From Methylocaldum sp035627495 (GTDB lineage Bacteria > Pseudomonadota > Gammaproteobacteria > Methylococcales > Methylococcaceae): DNA of 60,993 nucleotides. Below, in pieces: positions 1 to 10,062 of the stretch. Both the position numbers and the translations under genes were made by a program. Under the pieces are notes generated by a model. That model was not told the DNA's origin. It made no database searches and worked only from the letters and a program-made list of their open reading frames with translations. The DNA is taken from assembly GCF_035627495.1 (NCBI RefSeq), contig NZ_DASPLO010000137.1, positions 1-60,993 of the forward strand, in the 5' to 3' direction. Positions within the stretch are counted from its first letter, which is position 1; the number at the start of each line of letters is the position of its first letter.

Positions 1-268
1 TTTGTACACCTTAACCTGTTGAATCGAGAATAGGATTTCTAATGGTGTCCATTAGACCACGGCTTCCCCGGCCGCCCCAAACCGCCGATTCGTCAGGGGC
101 CTCCCAGGTTCCTCCGGGCTAATGGATAATCTGGGTTTAAGGCAAAACGGAGGACGCTATTTCCCGGCGGAATTTCCCGGTTATCGATTCACGCGGATAG
201 TAATCAGATATGGCAGGAATACTGCTTGACTGATGATGAGGTGATGCTGATGCCTCGCCAAAGCCAGA

Positions 269-1438
269 TTAATAGGGTTTCTGCTGGCTCGAATAACGCA
301 GCTTTTGCAGATCCCAAACCTTAGCACTGTCCCAACCTATGGTTACCGCCCTGCCCTGCGTGGAGCAAGCGATCTGCTCGACGGGACCCTCGTGCGCGAG
401 AACGCTCCCCAGCGTCTTGGCTTCCGCCGGATCCCAGAGGTATAGGTTGCCTCTTTTAGTGCCCACCGCAATCCAGCCTTTGCGAGGTTCACGGCAGAAG
501 GCGGCAATCTCGCTGTCATGTTCTCCTAAAGTTGCGACAAGGGTACCTGACCGAGTGTCCCAGACTTCGAGTACAGGCCCCTCGTGAAAGGCCACCAAGA
601 AACCGTCCTGGCTTAATCCCAAAAGGGACCGTTCGGTTTTAAGCTCCGCTTGTTTGACTATCTCCATGGAGGCTGCATCCCAAAACCACAGTTCCCGGCC
701 TGAGGCGGTAACTAGCAGCGGTTTGCCGTCGTCCCTCCGGACGAATGCCAAAGCACTCGACCCTTCATGCGTGGCGCGCAGGAATTTCCCGCTTGCCGGT
801 TCCCAGATGCCGGTTGGCCCGTGGGCGATCCAGCCTATGGATGTGCCGTCCGACGAGAACGCAACGGACTTCACGTCATACCCTTCAACGGCATAGTCGG
901 CTAGAAGTTCTCCGGTTTTTTGGTCCCATAGCAGGAGGTAGCCTCCCTCGTTTCCCGACATGCCACCCGCTATCCGGAGGCCATCCGGGGAATACGCCAA
1001 AGTTTCCAAATAGCGTCCGCCCCGGGTCTGAAAGTCGTTTTCATCGCGAGTCACTCGTTGTCCCGTGGTCGAATCCCACAAATCCAGACCTGTTCCCGCT
1101 GCCGCCAAAATCTCGCGTCCGTCCGGCGAAAAAACGGGAAGAGCGATCCCCGCGCGGGTAGGCAAATGCGTCCGTACAAGCCGGGCGACCAATCCCCGAT
1201 GGCGCTGAAGCTGGTCCAGCGCTTTCTCGGCCTCCTGCTCGCGTGGACACGAGTGGCAATTCCGCAAATAGTCCAGATATCCCTCGATAGTATTCTGCGC
1301 CTTAACCTGCTTCCAAGACTCGCGTTGATCGCCTTCACCGCCCCTGTAACGATTGAGACCGATCAGTATCAACGCTCCAAAAGCGAGCACGAATACCCCG
1401 ATAAGCAGTTTCTGGATAAAAGACAAAAGCGCATTCAT
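269..1438 (-). CDS. Membrane-anchored WD40-repeat protein
   Basis: The product has 389 residues. An N-terminal hydrophobic segment (about residues 8-28) should anchor it in the inner membrane with the rest outside or facing the periplasm. Residues about 48-77 hold a YLDYLRNC..A..L motif like the short helical YLxxxPxGxxxxxAxxxL repeats found before beta-propellers. From about residue 95 onward there are repeated LWD / VWD / WDP endings after FSPDG or YSPDG turns, the hallmark of WD40 blades, enough for one propeller. Such proteins are usually interaction scaffolds, and no catalytic motif is visible. The gene lies 204 bp downstream of tamB on the same strand, so it could be read with it, but no functional link is evident. 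The fold is well supported; the role is unknown. Confidence 0.75.
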   Translation of the reverse strand: MNALLSFIQKLLIGVFVLAFGALILIGLNRYRGGEGDQRESWKQVKAQNTIEGYLDYLRNCHSCPREQEAEKALDQLQRHRGLVARLVRTHLPTRAGIALPVFSPDGREILAAAGTGLDLWDSTTGQRVTRDENDFQTRGGRYLETLAYSPDGLRIAGGMSGNEGGYLLLWDQKTGELLADYAVEGYDVKSVAFSSDGTSIGWIAHGPTGIWEPASGKFLRATHEGSSALAFVRRDDGKPLLVTASGRELWFWDAASMEIVKQAELKTERSLLGLSQDGFLVAFHEGPVLEVWDTRSGTLVATLGEHDSEIAAFCREPRKGWIAVGTKRGNLYLWDPAEAKTLGSVLAHEGPVEQIACSTQGRAVTIGWDSAKVWDLQKLRYSSQQKPY

Positions 1439-1642
1439 GATTGGAACATGATTCCTGAGCGTTTCGACGTAACAAAATACCGATACAAGCCGATTGTTCG
1501 AATAACCCTACGAGTATTGGGGTTCATGAGTTGAAATGCTAGCGAAACGTTTATGCGAACCGCAAGCCCATTCCATCGGCGTATGGTGATGTTGCGGCAG
1601 GAAAAACGCAATCGGATCGATGGCTTGAGTTCGCCATATGTC

Positions 1643-4600
1643 CTATCTTTCCCATTCGAAGAGAATATCCGCGCCGCTCTGCTCACCGGTCTCCGACTGA
1701 AGCCTCCAGTGCTCGTTGAGTTTATAGCGCAGCCTGAACATGTTGCTCGACTGAAATAACCCGAAACCGTACTGCAAATAAAGTCGCGGCGTAAGGTATT
1801 TTCCCAGAAATAGCGATGCACCTTCGGTACCTCTTGGGGTTGCGACTCCGATGTCATCGAATACGCTACCCAATCCGAATCGACTGCCGATTTGTCTGGC
1901 AAGCAAGCTCCCGGCAGCCCCGCCCAGGGAAGACGCAGCATCCCTCAGCCGATTTCCTTCCTCGCGCGAGGCGAAATCCATAGGTTTCCCGGCTATCAGG
2001 TACGCGAGGATATCGGCCTCGGGCAACGGCGGCCGGGAATACAAAGTGGCGTTGGGTTTCTTTAGAGAACCGAGCACCCGAAGACCAGCCAACACCTCGT
2101 CCACCCTGCGCGTTACGTTAATATCCAATCCGGGATTGTCGACCGGGGTATTACTGAAGATCAAACGTCCTTCGTCTATGGCTAAGTCGACCCCGTAGAA
2201 GGAATACCTGCCGTCGTGAACGGCGATTTGTCCGGTTCCGCGAGCCTCATCGTTCGGCTCCTGTACGATTCTCACCATACCATCGAATCTGCCTTGGAAA
2301 CCCGCAGCCCTTACTTCAATCTTTTGGCCGAGACTGACTTCCACATCGCTATGAATTTCGAAGGCGCTTTCCTGGCCGCCCGTTTCGCCGTTGACCAGCA
2401 CGACATCTTCGGACGGGGTGACGGCCCCCTCCTTCTTGGGCACGTGAATCGACGCCTCCGGAATCTCCACCCGTCCCTGCGCGTTGATCCGTCGCCGCTC
2501 CGTCGTGATCCTGAGATCCGGTGACACGAAGACCTTTGCTTCCGGCGTATCGACGGCGAGAAATCGCGTTCCCTCCAGATTTGACGTAAGGGGCCAGCCT
2601 GCTGCATCGTCCAGCCGCCACAGACCGTCCAGCCTTATCGATCCACCTCCCGACATCGCGCGCCCTTCAAGCCGGATCTGTTGTTGTTCTACAGAGTTCG
2701 CCTGAAGCATCACGTGCTCGACGCCGATACCCAGTTGAGGCACACGAAAACCGGCATCCGGCACGGCGGCCCGCAGATCGATAAGAGGAGCGTTCGCAGT
2801 GCCGCCGAGTCCCACGTCCGCGCTGAGCGAGCCGTTCAACCCCTCGATTTGTTCGAGCCAAGGTTCGAGCACCGCCAGCGTCTCCAAATCGGCCGTCAGA
2901 CGCCCCGAAATAGGCATATCTTCGAGATCCATTAACCGGAATGGTCCCCGGCTTTCCAAAGCGCCTTGAATGCTGACGAGTCCGGTCTGTCGCATGCTGA
3001 CCTCCAAGGCCAATATTTGGCCGGAAAGATTGGCATTCACGGAGGCCGTTTCGGGCCTTATTCGAACCCTCTTCGACTCGTCGACGGCAACTTCGAACGC
3101 AGCACCTTCCGCATCGAGCTCCAAAGCGCCTTGATCTATTAGAGTGTCTTTACCACGGAACGTAGCACTGCCGTTCAGCACGCCGGAGATCGGTATGCGT
3201 TTCGGCAAAAATCTCTCGAACACGGCCAATGGGAAACTGGACAACCGACTCGAAACGCGCCATTCGCTGGATTCGGCGATACTTCCTTCAAGACACCAGC
3301 GTGCATCCTGATGAGTTAGACAGATTTCGTCGATCTCGCTGCGGGCTTTTGCGAGCTCCAAACCGGCAGGCTCGCGCAGCGTCCAGGAGCCCGTCAGTGG
3401 TTCCTCAAGATCGAAACGATTCAGACGGCCGCTCCAGACATTTCCGCGCAACCCGCCCGCCGTGTCGAACGCAAGCGCATAGGGCGGGCTATCGATCCGG
3501 CCGCTCAAACGGTGTCTTTCCCGGCTGCCGCGACCGGAAAGATCGATGTCGATGCTATAGGCCTCGAACCGAGCATCATTCGCTTGAAGGTCGAAAACTA
3601 GCGGCGATTCGGGCTCAGCGCCGGCTTTAAGCGTCAAGCCCAGATCCCGCACGGCGTAGTCCCGGAATTTCAAGCCGACGGCATTAAGCTCCGCTTCGAT
3701 GGCGGGCAAGGTCTGAGTTCCCTTCAATATTCCATTGCTGCTCAAGCTTCCTTTGGCGCCCGGCAGCCAGATACCCAAATCGCCGGATTTTAGCGTCCAA
3801 CGAAGATCCAACTGCGGCCCCCAAGTGCCGTCAACCGCCAGTGCGGTGGTCGCGTTGTTCACCCGGAGATTCCGGAAAACGATGGCCTCGGCCGGGAAGC
3901 CGATGTTCCCCGCGGCCTGAACCCGCTGCTCCTTTATGCGCCCGTCGAGTTCGACCCGGACATCCGAGCGATTCCCGGTAACGGTCAACCGTCCTTCGGG
4001 GCTGCGCCATTCGCTTTCTGCTTGTGGCGGCCAGACCAGATTTTTCCATCGGGCTTCCAATGCGATTTCCGGTACTTTTTGAATATCGCTGACCTGCCCT
4101 GAAACAGCGAGCTCTGTTTCGGTTTTGGGAAGCGTCAGGGTAAGCGTATCGATCGTAAGTTCACCAGGATCTCGATACCTTAGGCCCAAGTTTCCTCGAG
4201 CTTCGCCGACGTCCGGCAGAGTCATTCCGAAATCTCCGGAAACCTTTGCTTCGCGGCTGGTGCCGCTGCCCTTCAACTGCGCGGAGAACGGCCATGCCTT
4301 CCAGCCCGGATCGATCCGGTTCAACGGAAATTCGGGAAGATCGACTTCGGCGCTCCAATCGATGGAGTCTTTGCGGATTAAAACGTCGGCCGCCACGTCA
4401 GCCGGCGTCGGGGCCGTAATTCGTTGAACGATCGCAATCCGGTTCAGGTCTCCCGTTATCGTCCCGGTTCCGCTGATTTCCGGACGGTCCTGCAAATTCA
4501 GGCTCCACGCACTATCGAAATCGATAGGCTGTTCTTCGTGCGGAGCAATCCTTCCGGTAAGCGTTGCGCTGACTTCGGGAGTTTTCAGATCCAGCCGCTC

Positions 4601-5092
4601 GACAATCATAAGGCCTTCCAGAATTTTCAGATTCGCATCGATTCGTTCCAAACGTACCGGCTCCGCCGCTTCGGACGATCGCCAAGCCGCGTCCCGAACC
4701 TGTAAGTCTTCGATTGCCACATCAAGCGGCAGGCGTAAATCGGGCCACTTAGGAGGTTCCGGCGCCGCCGGCGCATCACCGGTTTGCACAATGCGGACAT
4801 CCCTTAAGCGAACCGTGCCGAAGTGCAAGGCTCCATGCAGCAAGGCCCTCGGCCGCCATTCGATCTCGATCTCTCGCAGGTCTATGCTCCGTCCCGCATC
4901 CCGGTAACTCAGATCGTGTAGCGAAAATCCGCCCAACACCGAACCCGCCGCGTGTCCGACCTTCAAGTTGTCGAACCCGCGCTCTGCCCCGCGAACGAGC
5001 CAGACTAGGCCGGCTTCGGTGGCCAATAGCATGTAGCCGCCGGCAGCAATGACAAGAAAGACGGCCAATACCGCCGCCATGGCACGCTTCAT
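1643..5092 (-). CDS. tamB: Translocation and assembly module subunit TamB
   Basis: This is a 1149-residue AsmA-like protein of the TamB family, which spans the periplasm and works with TamA in outer-membrane protein assembly and lipid transport. An uncleaved N-terminal membrane helix follows MKRAMAAVLAVFLVIAAGG. The long middle is built of repetitive beta strands. The C-terminal DUF490 region includes LIAGKPMD and GLGSVFDD and ends in an aromatic, arginine-rich WER tail. The open frame extends 62 codons further upstream, but the ATG at 5092 overlaps the tamA stop by four bases (ATGA) and directly precedes the anchor helix, so it is taken as the start. The length is close to the E. coli protein (about 1260). 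It forms a translationally coupled pair with tamA. Confidence 0.93.
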   Translation of the reverse strand: MKRAMAAVLAVFLVIAAGGYMLLATEAGLVWLVRGAERGFDNLKVGHAAGSVLGGFSLHDLSYRDAGRSIDLREIEIEWRPRALLHGALHFGTVRLRDVRIVQTGDAPAAPEPPKWPDLRLPLDVAIEDLQVRDAAWRSSEAAEPVRLERIDANLKILEGLMIVERLDLKTPEVSATLTGRIAPHEEQPIDFDSAWSLNLQDRPEISGTGTITGDLNRIAIVQRITAPTPADVAADVLIRKDSIDWSAEVDLPEFPLNRIDPGWKAWPFSAQLKGSGTSREAKVSGDFGMTLPDVGEARGNLGLRYRDPGELTIDTLTLTLPKTETELAVSGQVSDIQKVPEIALEARWKNLVWPPQAESEWRSPEGRLTVTGNRSDVRVELDGRIKEQRVQAAGNIGFPAEAIVFRNLRVNNATTALAVDGTWGPQLDLRWTLKSGDLGIWLPGAKGSLSSNGILKGTQTLPAIEAELNAVGLKFRDYAVRDLGLTLKAGAEPESPLVFDLQANDARFEAYSIDIDLSGRGSRERHRLSGRIDSPPYALAFDTAGGLRGNVWSGRLNRFDLEEPLTGSWTLREPAGLELAKARSEIDEICLTHQDARWCLEGSIAESSEWRVSSRLSSFPLAVFERFLPKRIPISGVLNGSATFRGKDTLIDQGALELDAEGAAFEVAVDESKRVRIRPETASVNANLSGQILALEVSMRQTGLVSIQGALESRGPFRLMDLEDMPISGRLTADLETLAVLEPWLEQIEGLNGSLSADVGLGGTANAPLIDLRAAVPDAGFRVPQLGIGVEHVMLQANSVEQQQIRLEGRAMSGGGSIRLDGLWRLDDAAGWPLTSNLEGTRFLAVDTPEAKVFVSPDLRITTERRRINAQGRVEIPEASIHVPKKEGAVTPSEDVVLVNGETGGQESAFEIHSDVEVSLGQKIEVRAAGFQGRFDGMVRIVQEPNDEARGTGQIAVHDGRYSFYGVDLAIDEGRLIFSNTPVDNPGLDINVTRRVDEVLAGLRVLGSLKKPNATLYSRPPLPEADILAYLIAGKPMDFASREEGNRLRDAASSLGGAAGSLLARQIGSRFGLGSVFDDIGVATPRGTEGASLFLGKYLTPRLYLQYGFGLFQSSNMFRLRYKLNEHWRLQSETGEQSGADILFEWER

Positions 5093-6807
5093 AAATCGGG
5101 TCCCAGAATCAGATGCACCTGAAATGAGTCCTCCGATCTCGACAGAGGAACGGCGAAATCGAGCCGCACCGGACCTATGGGCGAGCGCCAGCGGCCTCCC
5201 AAGCCAACGCCGTGACTGAACGGCTCGTCGAAATCGTTGGCGGCCCGTCCGACGTCGTAAAAAGCGGCCACGCCCCAAGGCCCGAACAGCGTCCGCTCGT
5301 ACTCGATGCTGGCGACGGTCAAGTAGCGTCCGCCGATGCGATCTCCATCTGCATTTCTCGCACTGATCTCGTTTAGGCGATAGCCTCGCACCGACTTATC
5401 TCCGCCTGCATAGAAACGTTGAGTGAGCGGCAGATCGTCGAATTCGCTGGTCGCGATATAGCCGAGCTGAGCGCGCGCGATCAGCCGATTACGCTCCCCC
5501 AGGCTGTAGATGCCCTTGGCATTCAGCCGCAGCATGAAAAACGAGACATCGGACAGCAAGTCTTCCCAGGCTCCATTCCCGATCAAATCGACACGCGCCC
5601 CCCGATCGGGATTCAGCACGTCGTCGGATTCCAGCCAGGTGTAGCCCAAGCCGGGAATCAGCAAGGTTGCCGTTTGCGGGCCTGCTCCGACGTTGAAACG
5701 CTCGCGCTGCAAATCGAGCGACAGAAATTCCCGCAGACCCCAACGGTCCGTCGAATGCCTGATTCCGATGCGTGCGACTTCGGCCGTACCGGCCAGGGTA
5801 TCCTCGGTGCCGATTTGTGCGGCGAAGCCGAGTTGATCCTTTTCCGGATGCTTCAAGGGAATGGCGTATAGCGCGTCCAACTCGGTGCGGATGAGCGACA
5901 GCCGGAGATTGGCGTAGAAACTGTGGCCGTGCCGATTCAAATAACGATTGCGATAGCCCAGGATTAGGCGCGGCCCGGTGTCGGTGCCATATCCCGCGCC
6001 GGCCTGAAACCGGTTTCTCGGTTGCATAGCCAAAGTCACCGAGATCGGCACCTCCCGCTCTACCGCCTTCTCAGGCTGCGGGACGACATCGGCGCTGGAG
6101 AAAAAGCTGCTGTCGAGCAGGTTTTTCTGAAGCCTTATCAAAGACGCGGCACGAAAGGGCTCGCCGGGCCGGAACTTCAAGAAACGATGGAGAAGCCCCG
6201 GCTTGAGCGGGGTTTCCGAGAACGACACCTCGCCGAAGCGGTAACGCTTGCCCGTATCGAAATGCAGATGGATTTCGGCTCGGTAATCCGCCAGATGCAC
6301 CAAAATCTCTTCGCGGGTAAAACGGGCATCGAAGAACCCGAATTCGGCAGCCACTTCGGAGAACGCATCCTTGCCCTTCTCGTAACGGGTATGATCGAGG
6401 ACGTCGCCCTGCTTAAGCGGGAAGCGCGCGACCAGCGCCGTGAGTTCGGGCAGATCCAAACCTTCGCCCATCAAGCGCACATCCACTTCGCTCAGCTTGA
6501 TGGGGGTGCCCGGATCGATTCGGTAGACCGCCACCCAGCCCGGTCCCTCGCGGGTCAACGCCGCATCGATTTTCGGACGGTAGTATCCGAAAGGCTCCAG
6601 CGCTTTTCGGATCTCCTCCGGAGCACGCTCGTGAGCGATGAGAATCCTGTGCGAATCGGCCGTGCTTTCCATTCTGGCGATGGTCAGCAGGGCACGGACA
6701 TTCCTTTCGAGCCTCTCATCGAGCCCTTCAATTCTGACCGTGACCTGTTCGGCGCCCCATGCAGACGCTAACCATAGCAAACAGCCGAGCAATAACAACC
6801 TCCGCAC
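5089..6807 (-). CDS. tamA: Outer-membrane assembly protein TamA (Omp85 family)
   Basis: The 572-residue product has a signal peptide (MRRLLLLGCLLWLASAWGA) followed by about three POTRA-type domains (residues about 20-250). A 16-strand Omp85 barrel comes next, with the family motifs GGDKSVRGYRLNE and GVGLGGRWRSPIGPVRLDFA near the C-terminus. TamA forms the outer-membrane part of the TAM complex and pairs with TamB, encoded directly downstream with a 4-bp overlap. The start is GTG at 6807, preceded by GGGGAA at about 10 bp. The length matches E. coli TamA (577). Confidence 0.94.
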   Translation of the reverse strand: MRRLLLLGCLLWLASAWGAEQVTVRIEGLDERLERNVRALLTIARMESTADSHRILIAHERAPEEIRKALEPFGYYRPKIDAALTREGPGWVAVYRIDPGTPIKLSEVDVRLMGEGLDLPELTALVARFPLKQGDVLDHTRYEKGKDAFSEVAAEFGFFDARFTREEILVHLADYRAEIHLHFDTGKRYRFGEVSFSETPLKPGLLHRFLKFRPGEPFRAASLIRLQKNLLDSSFFSSADVVPQPEKAVEREVPISVTLAMQPRNRFQAGAGYGTDTGPRLILGYRNRYLNRHGHSFYANLRLSLIRTELDALYAIPLKHPEKDQLGFAAQIGTEDTLAGTAEVARIGIRHSTDRWGLREFLSLDLQRERFNVGAGPQTATLLIPGLGYTWLESDDVLNPDRGARVDLIGNGAWEDLLSDVSFFMLRLNAKGIYSLGERNRLIARAQLGYIATSEFDDLPLTQRFYAGGDKSVRGYRLNEISARNADGDRIGGRYLTVASIEYERTLFGPWGVAAFYDVGRAANDFDEPFSHGVGLGGRWRSPIGPVRLDFAVPLSRSEDSFQVHLILGPDL

Positions 6808-6906
6808 TCATGTTCCCCTAGCCCGCATTGCGCCGGATAAGTCGCGACGCAGATTGTCTAATGATCGCAGAGGCTACAGATACGGAAAAGCGAAGGAGCG
6901 ACAATC

Positions 6907-7368
6907 ATGGGACTTTTCGATTTTGCAAAGGACATCGGACACCGGCTCTTCAGCGAGGAAGGTCAGGCCGCTCGAAAAATAGAAGAGCACATCAACGACA
7001 ACAATCCCGGCATCAAGAACCTGAAGGTGGATTACCGGGATTCCATCGCCTATCTTTCCGGCGAGGCCGACTCGGCGGAAGCATTGCAGAAAGCGGCGCT
7101 GATGGCCGGCAACATCAAGGGCGTCGAGGCGGTAAAGGTGGAGGGCGTTAAGCTGCCTGCGGGCGTATCGAGCCCGCAGGCCGTAGAGACATTCGGCAAT
7201 ATGCAGTATTACACCATTCAAGCTGGCGACACCCTGTCGAAAATCGCGCAGCAGTTCTACAAGGACCCCAACAAGTATTCGAAGATTTTCGAAGCGAACC
7301 GGGAAGTCATCAAGGATCCTGATTTGATTTTTCCGGGCCAAAAAATACGGATTCCGACTGAGCACTAG
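6907..7368 (+). CDS. kbp: BON-LysM protein, Kbp (YgaU)-like
   Basis: The 153-residue protein joins an N-terminal BON domain (residues about 20-90) to a C-terminal LysM domain (about 100-150, YYTIQAGDTLSKIAQQFY and ending FPGQKIRIP). The length and domain order match E. coli Kbp/YgaU (149 residues), a cytoplasmic potassium-binding protein that helps cells adjust to external K+. No signal peptide is present, in agreement with that. The ATG is preceded by AAGGAG at good spacing. It is divergent from tamA and convergent with parC, with a palindromic repeat in between. The assignment to the family is firm; K+ binding is carried over from E. coli. Confidence 0.9.
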   Translation: MGLFDFAKDIGHRLFSEEGQAARKIEEHINDNNPGIKNLKVDYRDSIAYLSGEADSAEALQKAALMAGNIKGVEAVKVEGVKLPAGVSSPQAVETFGNMQYYTIQAGDTLSKIAQQFYKDPNKYSKIFEANREVIKDPDLIFPGQKIRIPTEH

Positions 7369-7410
7369 GGAGTTGGCCGCCAATAACACCCCGTTCTCCT
7401 CGAAAACGAT

Positions 7411-7576
7411 TGTAGGGTGGGTTAGGCGCGCATTGCACGGAACCGGCAAAGTTCCTGTAGTGTTTCCACGCGCCATAACCCACCGGTTCCGCGGCCTTGC
7501 CTGGTGGGTTACAGCGCGCGGAGAGTCCTACGGTCACGGCATGGTTCGTGGCCGTGCGCGCCTAACCCACCCTACA
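7411..7576. repeat. Composite palindromic intergenic repeat
   Basis: A perfect 22-bp inverted repeat bounds the element: TGTAGGGTGGGTTAGGCGCG plus CA at 7411-7432, and its exact reverse complement at 7555-7576. Inside lies a second, smaller inverted pair, ATAACCCACC at 7475-7484 and GGTGGGTTAC at 7503-7512 (one mismatch). The element fills the gap between convergent kbp and parC. It looks like a dispersed REP/MITE-like element without coding capacity. It could also act as a barrier or terminator between the two convergent transcripts. Confidence 0.85.
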
Positions 7577-7621
7577 CCAGACACGCGAATCGGAACGTTG
7601 TTTTCGGCCAAACCCTAAGGC

Positions 7622-9922
7622 TTAGACCAATAGCGTCAATCGTTCCACCCGCTGAAACCCTTTGGGCAGCGGATTTCCGCGGCGCGCGCGCGTTCCCTGA
7701 TAATTAACGAGATCCTTGGCGCTCAAATTCAAGCTCCGTTTTCCGCAGTGGACCTTTAGGCCGGCGGCGGGCGGCAACGCGATCATAGCTATCACGTAAT
7801 CCTGGCGCGCGGCCAAGTCTGCCGGCTGAATCTGAATCAGCTTGTTGCCCTTGCCCTTGTTGAGGACCGGGATTTCATTGACCGGGAACACCAGCAAACG
7901 GCCCTGGGCGGTTGCGATCGCGATAACATCGGACTGTGGTTGTCCGACCGGCACCGGATTCAGCACCCAGGCATGCTCCGGCACCGTCAGCATAGATTTG
8001 CCCGCGCGGTTCTTGGTGTGAAGCTCCTTGAGCTGGGTGACGAACCCGTAGCCGCTGTCCGTCGCGAACAGATACCAGTCGTCGTCGGCGCCTGCGAGCA
8101 CCGCCTTGAACAGCGCGCCCGGCGGCGGGTTGAGCCGCCCGGTCAGAGGCTCCCCCTGAGAACGGGCCGAGGGAAACTCATGGGCCGGTACGGCATAGCT
8201 CCGGCCCGTGGAATCGAGAAAATAGGCCGACTGATTGCTGCGCCCCAATGCGGCGGAGAGAAAGCTGTCGCCGGAACGGAACGCCAGCGTGGTCGGGTCG
8301 ATCTCGTGCCCTTTGGCGGCACGAATCCAGCCTTTTTCCGAAAGGATGAGCGTAACCGGCTCGCTACCGATCACCGCGGTAATATCCAGAGCCTGGGACG
8401 CTTGACGGGCAACGATGGGCGAGCGGCGCGCATCGCCGTGCTTTTCGGCATCCTGTTTCAGCTCTGCCTTGATAAGGCTATTCAGCTTTTGCCGTGATCC
8501 GAGCGTAGCTTCGAGACTAGCCCTCTCTTTTTCCAGCTCGTCCTGTTCGCCGCGGATCTTGATTTCCTCGAGCTTGGCCAAGTGGCGCAGCTTCAATTCG
8601 AGGATGGCTTCGGCCTGGGCATCGCTCAGCCCGAAGCGCGCCATCAATACGGACTTCGGCTCGTCCTCGTGACGGATGATCGCGATCACCTCGTCGATAT
8701 TGAGGTAGGCGATCAGCAAGCCTTCGAGGATGTGCAGGCGCGCGATGACCTTGTCCAACCGGTACTGAAGCCGCCGGCGCACGGTTTCGGTGCGGTAGCT
8801 CAGCCATTCGAGCAGGATTTCCTGGAGGTTCTTGACCTGCGGCTTGCCGTTCAACCCGATCATGTTGAGATTGACCCGGTAGGTTCTCTCCAGATCGGTG
8901 GTCGCGAACAAATGCGACATCAGCTGGTCCGCATCGATACGGCGGCCGCGCGACATGATGACCAAGCGGGTCGGATTCTCGTGATCGGATTCGTCGCGGA
9001 GATCTTCCACCATCGGGAGCTTCTTCGCCTGCATTTGTCCGGCGATCTGCTCCATAATGGCGTTTCCGGACACCTGATGGGGCAAAGCGGTAACGACAAT
9101 GTTTCCGTCCTCCAGCTCCCAGCGGGCCCGCAGGCGGACCGAACCGTTTCCGGTCTGGTACATGCGGACGATATCCTGGCGCGGCGTGATGATTTCGGCC
9201 TCGGTCGTGAAATCCGGGCCCTTGATCGAATCGCACAGCTCCTCGACGCTAAGCCGCGGATCATCCAACAATCGAATACAGGCGCCGACGACCTCGCGCA
9301 GATTGTGCGGCGGAATATCCGTCGCCATGCCCACCGCGATGCCGGTCGAGCCGTTCAACAACACGTTCGGCAAGCGTGCCGGCAGCAAGGCCGGTTCATC
9401 GAGCGTGCCGTCGAAGTTCGGCGCCCAATCGACCGTGCCCTGCTCCAGTTCGGACAACAGGGTCTGCGCATAAGGCGTCAGGCGCGCCTCGGTGTAGCGC
9501 ATGGCCGCGAAGGACTTGGGATCGTCCGGCGAGCCCCAGTTCCCCTGTCCGTCGATCAGCGGGTAACGATAGGAAAACGGCTGGGCCATCAGCACCATGG
9601 CCTCGTAACAGGCCGAATCTCCGTGGGGATGGTACTTACCCAATACATCACCGACGGTACGGGCGGATTTCTTGTATTTGGCCTGAGCCGACAAACCCAG
9701 CTCGGACATGGCGTAGACGATGCGTCTTTGCACCGGTTTGAGGCCATCGGCGATGTTGGGTAAGGCTCGGTCGAGAATGACGTACATGGAGTAGTCCAGG
9801 TACGCCTTCTCGGTGAAATCTTTGAGCGGGATGCGTTCGTGGGAAACGGAATTCACGGGCTTTTTGGTCGGGAAATGAGCGATTGATAAAGAGGTGAGTT
9901 TGGGCGGCTGCATCTCCGCCAC
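7622..9922 (-). CDS. parC: DNA topoisomerase IV subunit A
   Basis: The 766-residue protein is a type IIA topoisomerase A subunit that, with ParE, decatenates sister chromosomes. FTEKAYLDYSMYVILDRALP and GLKPVQRRIVYAMSELGLS are ParC rather than GyrA signatures. The active-site tyrosine is Y143 in AAMRYTEARL. The quinolone-determining positions are the sensitive type (HPHGDSACYEA, S103 and E107). The C-terminal half forms the DNA-wrapping propeller and is shorter than in GyrA. A GTG at 9922 gives this length; starts at 9913 (ATG) or further in are also possible, because the first 30 residues are not conserved. Its 3' end meets the palindromic repeat. Confidence 0.95.
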   Translation of the reverse strand: MAEMQPPKLTSLSIAHFPTKKPVNSVSHERIPLKDFTEKAYLDYSMYVILDRALPNIADGLKPVQRRIVYAMSELGLSAQAKYKKSARTVGDVLGKYHPHGDSACYEAMVLMAQPFSYRYPLIDGQGNWGSPDDPKSFAAMRYTEARLTPYAQTLLSELEQGTVDWAPNFDGTLDEPALLPARLPNVLLNGSTGIAVGMATDIPPHNLREVVGACIRLLDDPRLSVEELCDSIKGPDFTTEAEIITPRQDIVRMYQTGNGSVRLRARWELEDGNIVVTALPHQVSGNAIMEQIAGQMQAKKLPMVEDLRDESDHENPTRLVIMSRGRRIDADQLMSHLFATTDLERTYRVNLNMIGLNGKPQVKNLQEILLEWLSYRTETVRRRLQYRLDKVIARLHILEGLLIAYLNIDEVIAIIRHEDEPKSVLMARFGLSDAQAEAILELKLRHLAKLEEIKIRGEQDELEKERASLEATLGSRQKLNSLIKAELKQDAEKHGDARRSPIVARQASQALDITAVIGSEPVTLILSEKGWIRAAKGHEIDPTTLAFRSGDSFLSAALGRSNQSAYFLDSTGRSYAVPAHEFPSARSQGEPLTGRLNPPPGALFKAVLAGADDDWYLFATDSGYGFVTQLKELHTKNRAGKSMLTVPEHAWVLNPVPVGQPQSDVIAIATAQGRLLVFPVNEIPVLNKGKGNKLIQIQPADLAARQDYVIAMIALPPAAGLKVHCGKRSLNLSAKDLVNYQGTRARRGNPLPKGFQRVERLTLLV

Positions 9923-10062
9923 TAGGTTAACTATACATTTTATGTCTTTTCAGGACGGCCTGCCTCATCGCAATTGGGAACACTCATGTTTCGTGCTGAC
10001 CTTCAAACCATGGCGGCGCCGAATCTTGTAAGATTGCGTCTTTAAAAAGCCACCGCGCACTC

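Noticed and set aside
40..56. CTAATGG/CCATTAG inverted repeat at the left edge
   Set aside because: The 7-bp stem with a 3-base loop has no T-run and no gene end nearby in the right orientation; it is too weak to call.
8582..9763. A 393-residue open frame antisense to parC
   Set aside because: parC is certain from its motifs, and the antisense frame is a composition shadow.
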